DNA of 64,000 nucleotides from Anthostomella pinea (lineage: Eukaryota > Ascomycota > Sordariomycetes > Xylariales > Xylariaceae): assembly GCA_963556695.1 (NCBI GenBank), contig CAUWAG010000007.1, forward strand, positions 496,001 to 560,000. Reading direction: 5' to 3'. How positions within the stretch are numbered: the first letter of the stretch is position 1; every line of letters begins with the position of its first letter. The position numbers and the translations under genes are program-made. Below the pieces are notes generated by a model. That model saw only the letters and a list, made by a program, of their open reading frames with translations, did not search any database and had not been told where the DNA came from. This document shows positions 9,827 to 22,190 of the stretch, piece by piece.

Positions 9827-12277
9827 TCACTTCATGAAATCCAGGAACCCGCCACCGAAGAAATCCTCCATGTTGGGAAAAACAGACTGCTCATTCAAGT
9901 CAAACGCGGGCAAGGCCGACTCGGACCCAGATGCTTGTACCGAAGAGCCCGAGGTCAGCATAGCGTCCGTGTTGTAGGCTCCCGGGCGGCCAGCGGGCAC
10001 TGGAGGTTCCTCCTTATTCGGTAGGACGGACGCCGGGCGGTGGTCTCCCGGCCCCTTTTGGCCTGCCGCCCCTGAATGCCTCAAGCCCCGGTTGCATCGC
10101 GCCTCGACTTTGTTCTTGGCCAGGGCGCCGTATTTGTAGGACCAGGACTTGCCCGGTGACGTCCTGATCCATTGGTCGATGTGCGTGATTAGGCTAAGAC
10201 TGAGCTGATCTGATATCTTGGATTGCGCCTCGGTGTAGTGAGCGAGTACGAGCGCACAGTATCCGATGCAGAGGCAGAGACAGGTAGGTATCGCGTCCAT
10301 GAGAAATGGGGGCATCTCGAGGAATGTCTGCAGAACCAGCAAGGCATACCTACACGCGTTGGCCCGGAGGAGGTCCCCATCGCCGCCCGTGGCGTCCCTC
10401 GGTTCCGCCAAGTGTTGGCCGTCGTCCTCGTTTCCGTCCTCGGCCGCGCCCGTTGAGAGGAACGTATTGGGGTTCAGCGCGCGGCCCGTCTCCTCGAGGG
10501 AGCGGACGGCCAGAATGAGGCAGGCCGCGTGATAACCAATTCGCAGCATTGAGGACGTGGAAAGCGCTGTGTATCGTCAGTATCTGATCGGTTTGGGGTT
10601 ACCATCATGTTAGCCCACCTAGGAGGTGATTCCATTTCTGCTTCCACGCCAAAAACTCTTCACATTCACCCCCATCGCCCAGATACGACTGCCGCGAAAG
10701 CTTCTGGTGCAGGGTAGAATAGAGCATAATTTCTGCCACGAGCATTCCATCCTGCATAGTCGCTTGATAGAAGCTAAGCAGGATGTTGCACTGATCGATA
10801 TAGGAGGTCGAAAGGATAGACGGTCTACCCGTGGTCGCCGCCCATCTAGAAAACCCAGATGTTAGATCCGGGCCAGAACTCCAGGTTGGACGAGAACTCA
10901 CTGCAGGTGATGTAGGCATATCGTTGCCCATTGGTGAATTGCCCTATGATCTTCAGTTGTGGAGTTGCCCCGTTTGACGTTATTGACAATCTTGGAGAAG
11001 CTGGTGCTGAGCATGGCTTGCTGTGCACAGTATCCGGTCAACAGCCAGCTGTCGATGTACTCGAGCCCTTGCTGAGACTGATCAGAAGCAACCTCCAAAG
11101 AGGCTCCTGTATGGAGCTACTTACGCTGCTCGGTGTATTTGCGTTGTTGCTCATAAGAAGGACGGCGTTGATCTCTTCCAGATTTAAGGGGCTCGAAAGG
11201 AGGGCTTGTCCCAGTGTAATTCGCACTTGCTCGTATACTTGCCGATGCAGCGCTGTTCCACAGATGTCGTCGCGGTAGACGATTCCGATCAAGGAACATA
11301 CGCTGTGTAAGAAGGCTGACACGGGGCGAGTACCGCTGCGCTGCTTCAGGTCGTCGCTGCTGCAGGCCAAGAGGGTGTGGCCTTGGTGCTGGAGAAAGCT
11401 GGCGAAAAGATCAGCCTTCCATTACTTGCCTACAGCAGGACAGGGAGCCTGTTCCGGACGCACAGCTCTATCAATTCGGTCGCAGTCTGTTCATCAACCA
11501 ACTGGAGCTGCACGAGATCCAGATTCACGTGTTCCAGGAGTCTTCGGTAGCCTCGATGGACCTGCTCACAAATACCCCTTAGCACAGCGACCGGGGCGGA
11601 ATCGGTCCCCTTATCAACCAGGCTTGAGAAGTGGTCGGGGCCTGCATTATCCTCGTTCACTGTTGGCGCACTCGGCTCATCGTGGCGGGCCCCGAGAGCA
11701 ACGCGAGGGAGTAGGCCCTCGCTGGATGCCTGCTTTTGGGCCTTCAGTTCCTTGACCATGGACTTGATCTCTTGTAGCGTGTCCTCGTGTCGCTGGAGCC
11801 TACTTCGAATATGAGCCTCCTGTAGTTCCTTCCGAGTCTGTCTTGGAAGAACCAGCATTGTCTTACCTGTCTTCCACACTGGTGGCAGGTTGCTCAACGT
11901 TGAGATTTGAAGAGGGGGCCGTAGCCTCTCCCCGAAGAGAACATTCGATCCTTTGGGACCGCCTGTTAGCTGACTGTTTTTTTGCGACTCATTGAGAAAC
12001 AGCAGGACGGGTGCTCCACGGGAGGGGCCGACGGCTATACGGACCTCAAAGTCTGACATCGGTGACAACCCGGCGTCCCAGAATCATACTCGCACCTGCA
12101 CTTCAACTTCTGGCACGAGAGGCACGAGAATGCCCGACGCCGACGCTTCAGCGTCGCGTCTCTGCCGGATGTCTCCTCCGCATGGCCCCGCTTCGCCGTC
12201 TTCTGTTTTGCGGATCCCAGCGTCACTGCTTCATCTTCCTCAGCGCTCCTGTGGCGTGACACGTTTGAGCTTCTCAT
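9827..12277 (-). CDS. Zn(II)2Cys6 transcription factor, multi-exon
   Basis: The DNA-binding domain is split by an intron. Exon 1 (12277-12045) encodes five of six zinc cysteines in CLSCQKLKCRCEYDSGTPGC plus HRC. An intron acceptor at 11951/11950 then supplies RIECSL with the sixth cysteine. Exon 2 ends at 11867, and exon 3 begins at 11799 with a coiled-coil linker (EDRLQRHEDTLQEIKSMVKE). Later exons carry the fungal regulatory middle region (YIDSWLLTGYCAQQAMLSTS near 11060, WAATTGRPSILSTSYIDQCN near 10850). The last exon (10549-9827) ends in an acidic, aromatic tail (FFGGGFLDFMK), a plausible activation domain. I infer about six to seven introns; exon edges between 11430 and 10550 are approximate. 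Target genes are unknown. Confidence 0.82.
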
Positions 12278-12604
12278 TGTATCGGAAGACCGCGTGCCGT
12301 CCTCGAGGCGTTCGAGTCTCGTCGTACAATGGTGAGACCCGGAGAACTGCCGCCGGACATCGTTGGTGATGAGACGCTCTTTCGGCCGAGGAGTGGAGAC
12401 CGACTACCCAATCCTTGCGCAAAGGACCGCCCGCCGGCTATCGGCGGAGGCCATGATACTCTATTGAACACTCTCGAGTGCGTGGCTGCTGCTTGACACA
12501 ATTAATAGTCTCATAAATATATGTCAGCTAGCAACCTCTATACAAGAAGTTATCTGAGTTAACTGCATCGATCATAGGTCAAGGCGGACTTATCTTCAAA
12601 CCAT

Positions 12605-13024
12605 GTCAAACTGCCCTCATAAGTCTCTGTGCGCCATGTTGGGAGGTTTCCAGATCATACAGGTCGACCCCTGGAATAATGTACCGTGGGGCCAATTTCA
12701 ACAGGGAGCCCTGCCAAGTACCAGTATATAAGGACTGACACTCCCCCGACCGAGAAAATACATCAGATTTCTTCTCGTTGAAATAGAAACTCAGAGTATC
12801 TTATCATGTCAAGAGATACGATGCTGATGCCCTGTCGGTACATTATTTCAGGGTTTGACCTGTACGTGTAAATTTGTAAATACCTGAATAAGCACACAGG
12901 AATAAGCAGCTCTTGTTTAATACACCACTTTTGATGCTTATTCCATTGTGTCTATCCCGACTCGATAAAGATACCGTTGCTTGCTGGAAGGGTAGTGTAC
13001 GGAGACTTATGAGGGTTCAGTGTA
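12605..13024. repeat. MITE-like element, copy 1 (with probable inserted LTR-like segment)
   Basis: Ends are imperfect inverted repeats: left CCCTCATAAGTCTCTGTGCG at about 12614, right (reverse strand) CCCTCATAAGTCTCCGTAC at about 12995-13013. The right half shares GGAATAAGC words and GCTGGAAGGGTNNTGTACGGAG with the element at 50972-51184. Copy 1 is about 200 bp longer. The extra part starts TGTTGGGAGG at 12637 and holds a TATATAAGGACTGACA box, resembling the LTR-like segment at 29205. No target duplication is obvious. Confidence 0.6.
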
Positions 13025-13058
13025 CCTTAATTCTGCTTCTGGTTTCCTATAGTGCATT

Positions 13059-13070
13059 ATACTATGAAAC
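13059..13070. repeat. Target-site duplication of the LINE, left copy
   Basis: ATACTATGAAAC here matches ATAGTATGAAAC at 19186-19197 (11 of 12), flanking the LINE exactly at its 5' start and at the end of its simple-repeat tail. Confidence 0.8.
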
Positions 13071-13197
13071 GGATACACCTTCTTTTTAAAATCATTTTTC
13101 TTGGCGCCCACTGTTAGTGGGTAGCCTACCCCAGCCATCATTACGCTAACAAACGACTCCATCTGGCCAAAACACCAAGCCCCGGATCTCACGATCC

Positions 13198-14999
13198 TTG
13201 CTATGGCTTACCACAACACCTCCCTTGGGGGACAGCGCAGCGCAGCAGCACCCCCCGCCCCTCAGCTCAGCCGGGTGTCTGAGATCGCTCCACACGCAGG
13301 GAAATTCAACACAATGGGCCCCAATCCTGACAGCGCTTTTAAGAAGGGATAACAAGGACAAGAATAACGCTGTCTCTCGAGCAGCCTCTGCCCCCATCAG
13401 CCTCTTCGCAAAGCCTGATGGTTTCAGTGCCTCCATACATGCTACCCAGGCCCAAAACTCGGCCTTACAAGCCCTGTACCAAGCAGTAAATGAACGACGC
13501 CGCAAGGAGGAAATTCAAACGGATATCCTAGAACTCGTCGCCAGATCCTTCAACACAGTCGTCGTGACTGTGGCAAAGGACCCAGAACAGCTGGCCTACG
13601 CCTAACAGATAGCCACCAGCTTTTCCCAGTTCCTCCGCACAAATATACTCGCCAACAGCGAAGGACATGAGCCAGCAGGAACAAAACCCCTGCGCAACAA
13701 AAGAGGTGCCCAAGCGCACCCCACCACAGACCCAACAAAGACTATAAACAACCCCCCGTACGACCCACGTATGCAGGGGTCACCGCAAATGGCATCCAGC
13801 CCCAGACAGCTGGAAACGGCCCTAAGAAACACGCCGAGACCAGACCGCCGATACAGAAAGAAGACCTCTGTATCTTCATAAAGCTTCCAAAAGACCAGCT
13901 CGGCTGGTCGAGAACTATCAGCACATACGTCTTTCAGAAAACTATCACTAAAGAGCTAAACCTTGTGGCTTTTAATATGGCAGATGCACACAAAATCCCT
14001 ACCGGCTTGTCTCTTTGGCCAAAGGATAAAACTACACAAGAAAGAATCTTAGCACAAAAAGCAAAACTAATTCAGCTCACAAAAGCCTTTGCAGTAGAAC
14101 TACCCGTCAAGTGGCACACTTATGCCCTCCCGAACTGTCCAACTAGACTTACCAACATGGAACTTGAAGACGTAGAGATCACATCAGAAATGACCCTAGA
14201 TGAATACAAATTCCAGACCGGCCGGCGCCCAGTTAATACACGTATATCAAAAAACGGTCTCAACAAGTCCGGCCAAGTCACATGGCTAGTTTTATTCACC
14301 AAGAAAGTAGGAACCTTTAGAATCTTTGGCCTCTATTTAAGGTCTAGGCTTATCAAAAAAAAAAGCCCTCCTTTACAACATAACCCAGGATGCCAAGGTT
14401 GGCACCCTGCACGGCGGTGTGCCCGCCCTAGCCACTGTGAGAGATGCGGGAAACCGGAAGACGAAAGGCACGTATCTCTATGCACGCTCCCTCCTCAATG
14501 TGCCAACTATATGGGGCCCAAAATATCAACATATACAAACTGCCCAGCCAGACCTAAGAGAATAAGAGGCCAATTGGTCCACCCCTCGAATCAAGAAAGA
14601 AAAAAACTCAGGAAATCATGTCTAAAGCTCTATAACAAGATAAACGCTATAAGGACCCCACCAGCTCCTCAAAGCCTAGCCCCGGTACTAGCGGCACCCT
14701 CTCAAAAAGAAACCACACCCAGCCCTAATATCCAAGCCATGGACAGCATCATAGTAACAAGTGTAAACACACCCAAAATCAACCTCACAGACGGTGAATC
14801 CACGTCAGAGGAGGGACTAGACGAAGTCAATAACCTAGACAAGGAGGATACAGAGATGACCGGTCTACCTCCTCTCCCAAAAGAATCACAGCAGGGCACA
14901 GGATCCGCAAAGAGACCTCGCTGCCAGCAAAATCAAGTCGGCTATACTAGTAATAATGTCAGCTCAGCCTTCGAGTGCCACTCAGACCTCCGGGACTAG
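13198..14999 (+). pseudogene. LINE ORF1 (gag-like) relic
   Basis: Two open pieces, 13198-13605 and 13965-14999, in different frames. The second encodes a Cys/His-rich stretch (CERCGKPEDERHVSLC, preceded by HPARRC) near residues 146-172, the nucleic-acid-binding zinc motifs typical of ORF1 in Tad-like LINEs. A basic region (RKKLRKSCLKLYNK) follows. Broken by at least one frameshift and stops between 13606 and 13964. Confidence 0.78.
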
Positions 15000-15159
15000 G
15001 CTCCCCCGGGTCCCTAACCAGAGACAAGGCGGCCAGGGGTACCGCAGACAGAGGATCAGTCCTTTTAGGATTGCTCAAGGAAACGCCCAGAAGATGCACA
15101 AATCACATCACACGCGGCTCTCCTACAAAACTATTGCGAGGCAGACATAGACGTTGTCT

Positions 15160-18100
15160 TGATTTAAGAACCGTGGGTCAGTGTAAATGGGAGATGCCGC
15201 TACAGCTCACACCCTCAATACAATACATACGTTCCAATAGACTATTGGAAGGGTACATCGGACAGGCCAAGAGTTCTGTCATACGTACAAAAAGACGCCG
15301 GACTCGAGACACAACAAAGCAGGCCAGCCCCGTCTAGAGACATTATCTGGCTCACAATAAATAGAGTCACACTTGTGAACTTCTACCGCCAATGAGAGGA
15401 AGCACTAGACCTGCTGCTTGCCTGGCCACTTACTGCCCACTATGTAGTAACAGGAGATTTTAATGTAAATGACCCCTCTTAGGAACTAGGAATACCAAGA
15501 AGAGCCCGAGGCGGACAAATTACACAATGGGTAGCAGAAAATCAGCTCCTGTACATTGGGGAACCGGGAGTCCCTATACACGACGATGGGCATGTCCTCG
15601 ACCTGACCTTCTTGAACATCTCTTTTGCAACCGCAGTAATCAACTACGTTATACACGCAGCCGCAGACCACTGGTCACTGCAAATCACGATCCCATCCAA
15701 AGGGGGACAAAGAGTGGCTCAACAGAGATACACAGTACCAGATGACAAACTACCAGAGTTCTGTGAGATAATACGTATAAGAACCTCGCAACCAAGCCTC
15801 AGCTCCAACCCCACAACAGAAAAACTCGACAAAGCTACCTCTGTTATTATAAACCTCATCACGCTGGCCCTCGAAACCGTTGGCAATAAGCCAAGCAGCA
15901 AGAGGCGAAACACTCCTTAGTGAGACGATGAGTGCAGGAAAACAAAAAGGACGTTTAAGCTGGCAACAAAGCAATTCAAAATAAACACACTTACGGAAGA
16001 GAAACGCGTGTATCGGGCAATAGTACAACAGGCAAAAAGAGAATACTAGAAAGCTCACATCAAAGGCATACAGAAAGACTCAGACCTCTTCAAGATAATC
16101 AACTGCCATGAGCTAGGTCCAGACATTAAACCACTACCACTAAAAGTTGGCAACTTGACAATAGAAGATATTATCAAAAAGGCATATGCCCTCAAGATGG
16201 TCTTACTAAACAGGTACTCGACCAAACACAACCTCGTACACGACCCGTTAGAAATTCTTATCGTCCCCCGCACTACATTGGAATGGGACTCTGCAATATC
16301 GCCAACCGAACTTGTTAAAATAGTTCTCACAGAAAACACAGCCCCCGGAATAGACTCTCTTTCAACACGGCTCCTCAAAGTGGCATGGGTCCACCTAACA
16401 GAGCCAATTCAGCTTCTATTTCAAGCCTGCCTTAAAACAGGGCACCATCCCACCCCTTTTAAGTCAGCAGAGGTAGTTATGCTCAAGAAGCCAGGGAAAA
16501 AGGACTATACTACCGCGAAATCATATAGACCGATTGCTCTGTTATCATGCCTTGGAAAGGGCCTTAAAAGGCTAGTTACAAAACGGATGGCAATAACAGC
16601 CCTACTAAGAGGGGTGATCAGCCTAAACCAAATCGAGGCCCTCCTTAAGCGCTCTGCGGTCGACCTTACTGCAGCAGTCACACACAATATTGAGTTAGCC
16701 CTAGAATCCGGGCAAAAAGCCCTTCTTGTCACCATAGATGTACAAGGGACGTTTGATGCAGTACTTCGCTGGAGATTGATCTTTAGGCTCCGCCAGTAGG
16801 GCTAGACACCAGCCCTTGTAAAATGGGTAGATTCTTCTTATCGGACAGAACTGCTCGGATTAGACTGGAAGACGTTATTACTAAGGTATTCAGACTGAGC
16901 TGTGGGCCCCTACAAGGATCACCAGCTTCCCCAATCCTCTTCCTGCTGTATATTGCAAATATCTTCTTAGAGGATAAGTATAACAAATTCGGATATACAG
17001 ACAATGTAGGCATCCGAATAACGGGCAAAACCACTACTGAGCTAGCAGCTAAGACAGCTAGCATGGTAGACGATATTCTACGCTGGGGCCTAGACAACAA
17101 GGTCACCTTTAAAGACTCCAAGGCTGAAGCCATCTACTTTGATACTGAGAGGAGACCTCTCACACCAGAAATAGTCACCCCAGGAGGCTTCACCATCAAA
17201 CCAGCGCAGCCAGTGAAAGGGGCGGTGGTCCGCTGGCTAGGGATTTTCTTCGACAGGTGCCTGAAGTTCCGGCAGCATGTCAAAAGACGGGCAGCCAAGG
17301 GCCTCGTCGTGGCCAGACATATTCGAAGTCTTGTAAACACTGCAAGAGGGCCCCTAGCAGCAGCCCTCCGCAAGGCGGTAATTGCATGCGTGATTCCTAC
17401 CATGACCTATAGGGCAGAGATTCTGGGGGCCGGGGATTACAAGAGAGCAGGAAACGGTCAGGCCCGACGTGAGCACCCGCCAGAATGGCCACTTGTACGA
17501 TCTCAAAAGAGTGCTTTACAAAGGCCATCAAAGGAATTCTCCCGGTCTGGAGAACTATATTAAAAAAGGTACTCTTTAAAGAATAAGACCTACTAACGGT
17601 ACAAACCATACTTAGCAAGATCCGGATACGGTTCAGCCTGAGAATCAGAGCTATGGATAACATGCATCCGTTAGTCCAATGTGTTACAGCCCAGAACTCT
17701 ACCGGAAGCAGAGGCCTGATGGATCTAGTTAGGATAACCAAAAGGACACGGCTCCAAAGGACGTATAAACTCACACCGGATTTTCCAAGACCAATCTTAA
17801 CGGGACCAAGATATGCAACAAATGCTGGCAAAGCTATTATAATAAGAAGCAAAACCAAAAAAGCCAAAGTCTTTACAGACTGGCTAAAATCGCTTCTGCC
17901 TTCATACATAGTCGCCTACTCTAATGGCTCGAAATCCCTGGAGGGGGCAGTGGGCTATGGATACATGATCTAAAGAGGCCGGACAAACATAGTCTCGGGC
18001 TGTGGCAGACTGGGCCACCCAGCTGAGGTCTTTGACAGTAAGGTCGAAGGGGTCCGCCACGCACTCAGACAGGCCCTAAGGCTCAGCAGCGGCGCCACCA

Positions 18101-18804
18101 TCCACGTGTGCCTGGATAATACAGTAGTGATCTCCGGACTGTGGGGGGAACCAGCTCAGAGCTCCTAAGAAGCTTTCCTAGAATTCCACAAAATCTCGGA
18201 CACGTACGCCGACATACAGGTCCGGTGGGTGCCAGGGCACATGGACATCCAAGACAACGAAGAGGCCGACAAAAAGGCAAAGGAAAGCACTACCTTGCCA
18301 ATCCCTATTGGGGCCAAACCCACACTTGCAGACGTCTTAGGCCTTCTCAACAAAAAGACTCAAAAAGAACACCAGCAATGGTGGGACAAGAACATCACTG
18401 ACAAATACAAAAGTCTCAGCCTTCAGAAAACTACACTCAAGTGCCCAGAAGAGCTCAAGCTTGACAGGCCAACGCTCTACAGGCTTATCGCATCTAGAAC
18501 TGGCCATAGCGACTTTAGCTGGTACCATAGGAGGTTCAAGCACGAGGAACACTACAACTGCTCTTGCGGAAGAATCAAAACGCGAGCCCACTTTGCTTTC
18601 TGCAACAGAGCCCTTATGAAACGGTCTAGGTGGCTACAAAGAAACCGCGGACACAACGGAGAACCCGAACCAGAAGGGAGAGCCTATTGGAAATGGCTGA
18701 TAACACACCCGAAGGAATTCAGAGACTTCTGCAAGTGGACAGAATTTTATACGAAAGTCTGTTCCAGGGTTACAGAACATCAATTCATCGACCACCAGGT
18801 GTAA
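15160..18804 (+). pseudogene. LINE ORF2 (endonuclease-RT-RNase H) relic
   Basis: Pieces at 15527-15920, 16155-16799, 16823-17563, 17653-17973 and 18229-18804 together cover endonuclease, reverse transcriptase, RNase H and C-terminal domains. RT landmarks: NTAPGIDSLSTRLLK, SYRPIALLSCLGKGLKRL, LQGSPASPILFLLYI, and FGYTDNVGI at the active site (second Asp changed to Asn). In the RNase H domain the first catalytic Asp is Asn (YSNGS at about 17920). Stops occur at 16797, 17563 and 17971. Enzymatically dead. Confidence 0.85.
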
Positions 18805-19197
18805 CTGTGCCTGTTACCACATCTCTTTATTACTTTTCTTATCTTTCCTTATGTTTTTATTTTCTTTTAGTTCATAGCCTTTTAAATGCAAGGCACTAAC
18901 TGTCAAAGCGAGAGGAGCTCCTCGACGCTATTCGGACTACCGACTACAAACCAGATATCACAGAGCACGAGCCTAAATGGCGGGGCCAACGGAAACTGAC
19001 GGAATAACATATGTGCCCTCGAGGTTCGATTTGCAGGTTATCGTGGGAAATAGGGAGTCATGCCCTGCTTCCCGTACAGTACGGCTTGTATATTAGCCCC
19101 TGAGATAGTCACCTGCATGCAAAACGTCCACAAGGATCTGGAGCCTAGAGCCCCTACGGCGTTAAATAAACTAAACTAAACTAAAATAGTATGAAAC

Positions 19198-19476
19198 AAG
19201 GGTTTCCCAGAATCAAAGCAAGTGACCACTTCCATGCTCTTACAAGCCGTAATCTTGGTGACATTATGCACTTCTCTAATTAAACATGTTTTGGCACTCG
19301 CAGAAGAAACCGTGATGGTAGACTTGAATATTAGACGTACAAAGGGTCACCATTATTAGCCCCCATAACCAACAAGGGTTTCTAGATTCATACTATTATT
19401 TTCTGACTTTACAGATTTAACTAACATATGGCCGTTGCGATAACTAGGAAACAAGAACCCCCTACTTCTAGAGGTT
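19198..19476. other. Unexplained unique DNA between LINE and SINE
   Basis: About 280 bp, continuous with 21996-22190 before the SINE inserted. It contains no recognised gene; the joined segment has no long open frame. Confidence 0.5.
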
Positions 19477-19577
19477 TTCAATATCTATGTGGCCGTATGA
19501 CGCAATGGTCAAATACGCCTGGTTGTGTTCTCGTTTGTGCGGTGGGCAACGAGAACAAGTGGATTCAAATCCTACTA

Positions 19578-21516
19578 CCCATGCCACGCTCTACTTTATT
19601 CAGGATTCGCTCGGGCTCACCAACTAAAGCTGGTGCTGGACACCAAAACACCCAGATCACTAAAACACCCAGTTTTTCGATCTATCCAACTGAAAAGGCC
19701 TTAACCACCTGCAACTATGGCCAGATTCGTAGATTTCCGCCGGTGCCATCCTCCAAGAAAGCCTCTGTTTGCGTGACTCCTTTGCTGTTTTGGAAAAACA
19801 GCGTTTTGCAGCATTGCAAATCCTTAGATCTGCTGCTTCAACCATCTTCCTCGCCTTGATTATCTAGTCTTCTTCCTTCTGCTGGACCATTTGCTGGCCA
19901 TCAGCTACTGTCAACACCCCTCCTAAGTTCAATGGAGTATGCTTGGTAACCTGGCATTGTTTTTAAACGCGCTTAACATATTTAGTTCTCCCCAGGTCTC
20001 TTTTAGTCTGAACTAGTTCTGAGGCACTTATTAGAGACTTTTTAATAAAGCGGCTAATATTGGCAGCAAGCTCAGAATCAAGACTTTTGTCACTTTTCAG
20101 TGCTGTGTCTAGCTTATTAGCTACCTTGTTGATCTGGCGCAAGGTCATTGGCGTGCCAAATGGCGAGGAACTTGCTAAGATAGAGGGAATAAGTGTCATT
20201 TTTGATTATCGTTCTTTTAGGCTTTGAAGCACTGGTAGCGGGTTATATGGCCAAATACCAGTCTTCTAGAAGGCAGAAAGAATTGTAATAGACTTAAATG
20301 CTTGCTGGCGGACCTGCTAAATACAGCTAAGGAACTCAAGCTTTGTAATGTTCACCAGGCCATCACAGACTATTAAGTCCAGTGCCTTTGCGTAATAATG
20401 CTTCAGCGGCTGGAAGACTACCCTGTCTAGCGGCTGCAGCAGGTGCGTCAGGTTTGGAAGCATGCCAAAAGGGAGGATGCCGTGATCTTCGCAATATTAA
20501 ATGTATTCAATCATATGGTGTAAATCATGGCCATCTAGAATAAAGAGCTGTTTTGTCCTAATGGCCTTTGCTGCTGTGTGTTTTTCAAAATGCTTTAGCC
20601 ATTCCAAGCTGATCTAATCGTTTGAGTAGCCACTGGAAGAAGGGATAATAGCTATATCTCTATGCAGTTCAGGTTGTTAATACCATTGGGCCATATGGAG
20701 CTGGCCTACCAGAACTAGAAAGGCTGGTATATATTCTCCACCCACAGAAATGGCTTTGATAGCAGTAGCGGATTCCCTATTCTCAGGTGTGCTGAAATAA
20801 TGGGCTCTCTTTTGTTTGGTGATGATGAGCTGGTTCTTCCCAACACCTATTTAAAAGCCAATCTTGTCCATGTTCCAGATATCTTCGGAAGAGATACCTG
20901 CTTTGCATGCCTTTTTGAGCTTCTAGAAGTACTAAGCGACTCGCTCGACGTCTTCTAATGCCTCCTGGTCCGCATAAAGCTGCTTCTGAAGCCGCTAGTG
21001 GTATCCATAGCACTTGATAAAGCGACTGGTCCATTTTTGGCCAACAGTAGGTGGGCTGTCCCGTATGGCCAAAGGCACTCGCTCGCTCAGAATGTGATTT
21101 GCAGCATCGGTAATGAACTCAGCGCGTACAACAAGGTTAATACGATCAAGATGATCAATATAATAACATATTGCCACCTCTTTAGCAGGTGTTAGCTTTG
21201 TATTTGTTGCTGGTTGGCCTTTTCTTGCTGGACGGCTCTTGAGGCGGTTTTAAAGGCAATCGTGAGATACGCCAAATTTGCGGGCTACTGTGGCGACTTT
21301 CAAACTGGAATGGGTTTCAATATGCTAGACAGTTTCTTGTAAGCGTGCTTCCATTTTACTGAATTAAATATGCGTTGAAGCTGCTAAAGAAAAGTGTGAT
21401 CTAGAGGGAATGGTTGAAAAACTGGGTGTTTTGGTGACCTGGGTGTTTTGGTGTCCAGCACCAGCTTTAGCTGGTGAGCCCGAGCGAATCCTGAATAAAG
21501 TGGGGCGTGGCACGGG
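19578..21516 (-). mobile_element. TA-inserting DNA transposon (Tc1/mariner-pogo superfamily) nested in the SINE
   Basis: A 1,939-bp element with terminal inverted repeats of over 90 bp: left starts CCCATGCCACGCTCTACTTT, right (reverse strand) CCCGTGCCACGCCCCACTTT. Both continue through TTCAGGATTCGCTCGGGCTC. TA duplications lie at 19576-19577 and 21517-21518; deleting the element restores the SINE sequence. The interior holds a heavily mutated minus-strand transposase of pogo/CENP-B type, so the copy is dead. Confidence 0.88.
19963..21360 (-). pseudogene. Relic pogo-type transposase
   Basis: Reading the minus strand from about 21360, a CENP-B-like helix-turn-helix region survives at 21177-20995 (ANHILSERVP, PPTVGQKWTSRFIK). 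Further on come DDE-domain fragments (GISSEDIWNMDKIGF around 20900-20830, with Lys where Glu is usual) and a C-terminal piece at 20199-19963. Every domain is cut by stops. Confidence 0.7.
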
Positions 21517-21995
21517 TATGGCCCCCTTCTGACCCGGCTTGTGCGAGTTGACAACCAGCACATGACAGTGAAGAGGCCCCATTATCACAGAGCCCGATAG
21601 CCAAGCAGCTTGTCTCCACGACACCCACTCCTGCGAGGTTTTTCCCCTTGTGGTTTCCCTCGCCAGCAGATAACAAACACCTACTTCACCCACCCATGCG
21701 ACATATATCAAACGGCTACTGGAACGATATGTACACCAGAGGACTGAGGTTCACTGGGTCGTTTTGTTACTGGATAGGAGGTTTTTCTGACGGAATCATG
21801 CTTAGGTATTGACTAAAACTATCTGGACACTCTAGATTGGTACCGCTATAGCGAGGATAGGCTCGTGCGCGGATCTGAATGTATCTAGACTGACACCTCT
21901 ACAACCTTGCGATGCAATGGCTCTGGGAGGCGTAGTTTGCCCTGTTGAGGGACTGCACCCACGATAAATACAATCAATCAATTCAATATCTATGT

Positions 21996-22190
21996 GCTTT
22001 CCTATCCATTCACCATGTGGTACTGTAGCAAATCTAGTTGGCAATTGGCCATATATTTCTTTCTGTCGTGCAATCGAACTTCGGAACGATGCCTTCTGGA
22101 CAAGTGCCCTCATTGACAAGCAATAAACCCGCGGTAATTGAGAAAAAGGGTATAAAGCTTGAACTGGTACTTACTGGCTGCTGCATGCTC
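21996..22190. other. Short unique DNA right of the SINE
   Basis: Continuation of the pre-insertion DNA of 19198-19476; followed by the 3' end of the BBE-type oxidase pseudogene. Nothing recognised. Confidence 0.4.

Larger units (their letters stand above)
13071..19185 (+). mobile_element. Full-length Tad-like non-LTR retrotransposon (LINE), inactivated
   Basis: About 6.1 kb between a 12-bp target duplication (13059-13070 and 19186-19197), ending in a (CTAAA)n tail. Domains in order: ORF1 gag-like with cysteine motifs (13198-14999), apurinic-type endonuclease (about 15180-15720; GDFNVNDP at 15458, HVLDLTFLN), reverse transcriptase (16155-17563), RNase H (17850-18300; RWVPGHMDIQDNEEADKKAK), and a C-terminal zinc-type motif (CSCGRIKTRAHFAFC). 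Numerous stops and frameshifts interrupt both ORFs. Catalytic Asp codons are mutated: the RT box reads YTDN instead of YxDD and the RNase H entry YSNGS instead of YSDGS. The domain order with a terminal RNase H is that of the fungal Tad1 clade. Confidence 0.9.
19491..21981 (+). mobile_element. tRNA-headed SINE, copy A, interrupted by a DNA transposon
   Basis: The head 19491-19575 and body 21519-21981 are the two halves of the SINE also present intact at 32836-33400. The head retains A-box (TGACGCAATGG) and a decayed B-box (GGATTCAAATCC). The 3' end carries the LINE-like tail ending in ACAATCAATCAA. A perfect 14-bp duplication (TTCAATATCTATGT, 19477-19490 and 21982-21995) flanks the whole unit. 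Removing the internal transposon and one TA leaves about 550 bp, matching copy B (565 bp). Confidence 0.88.
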
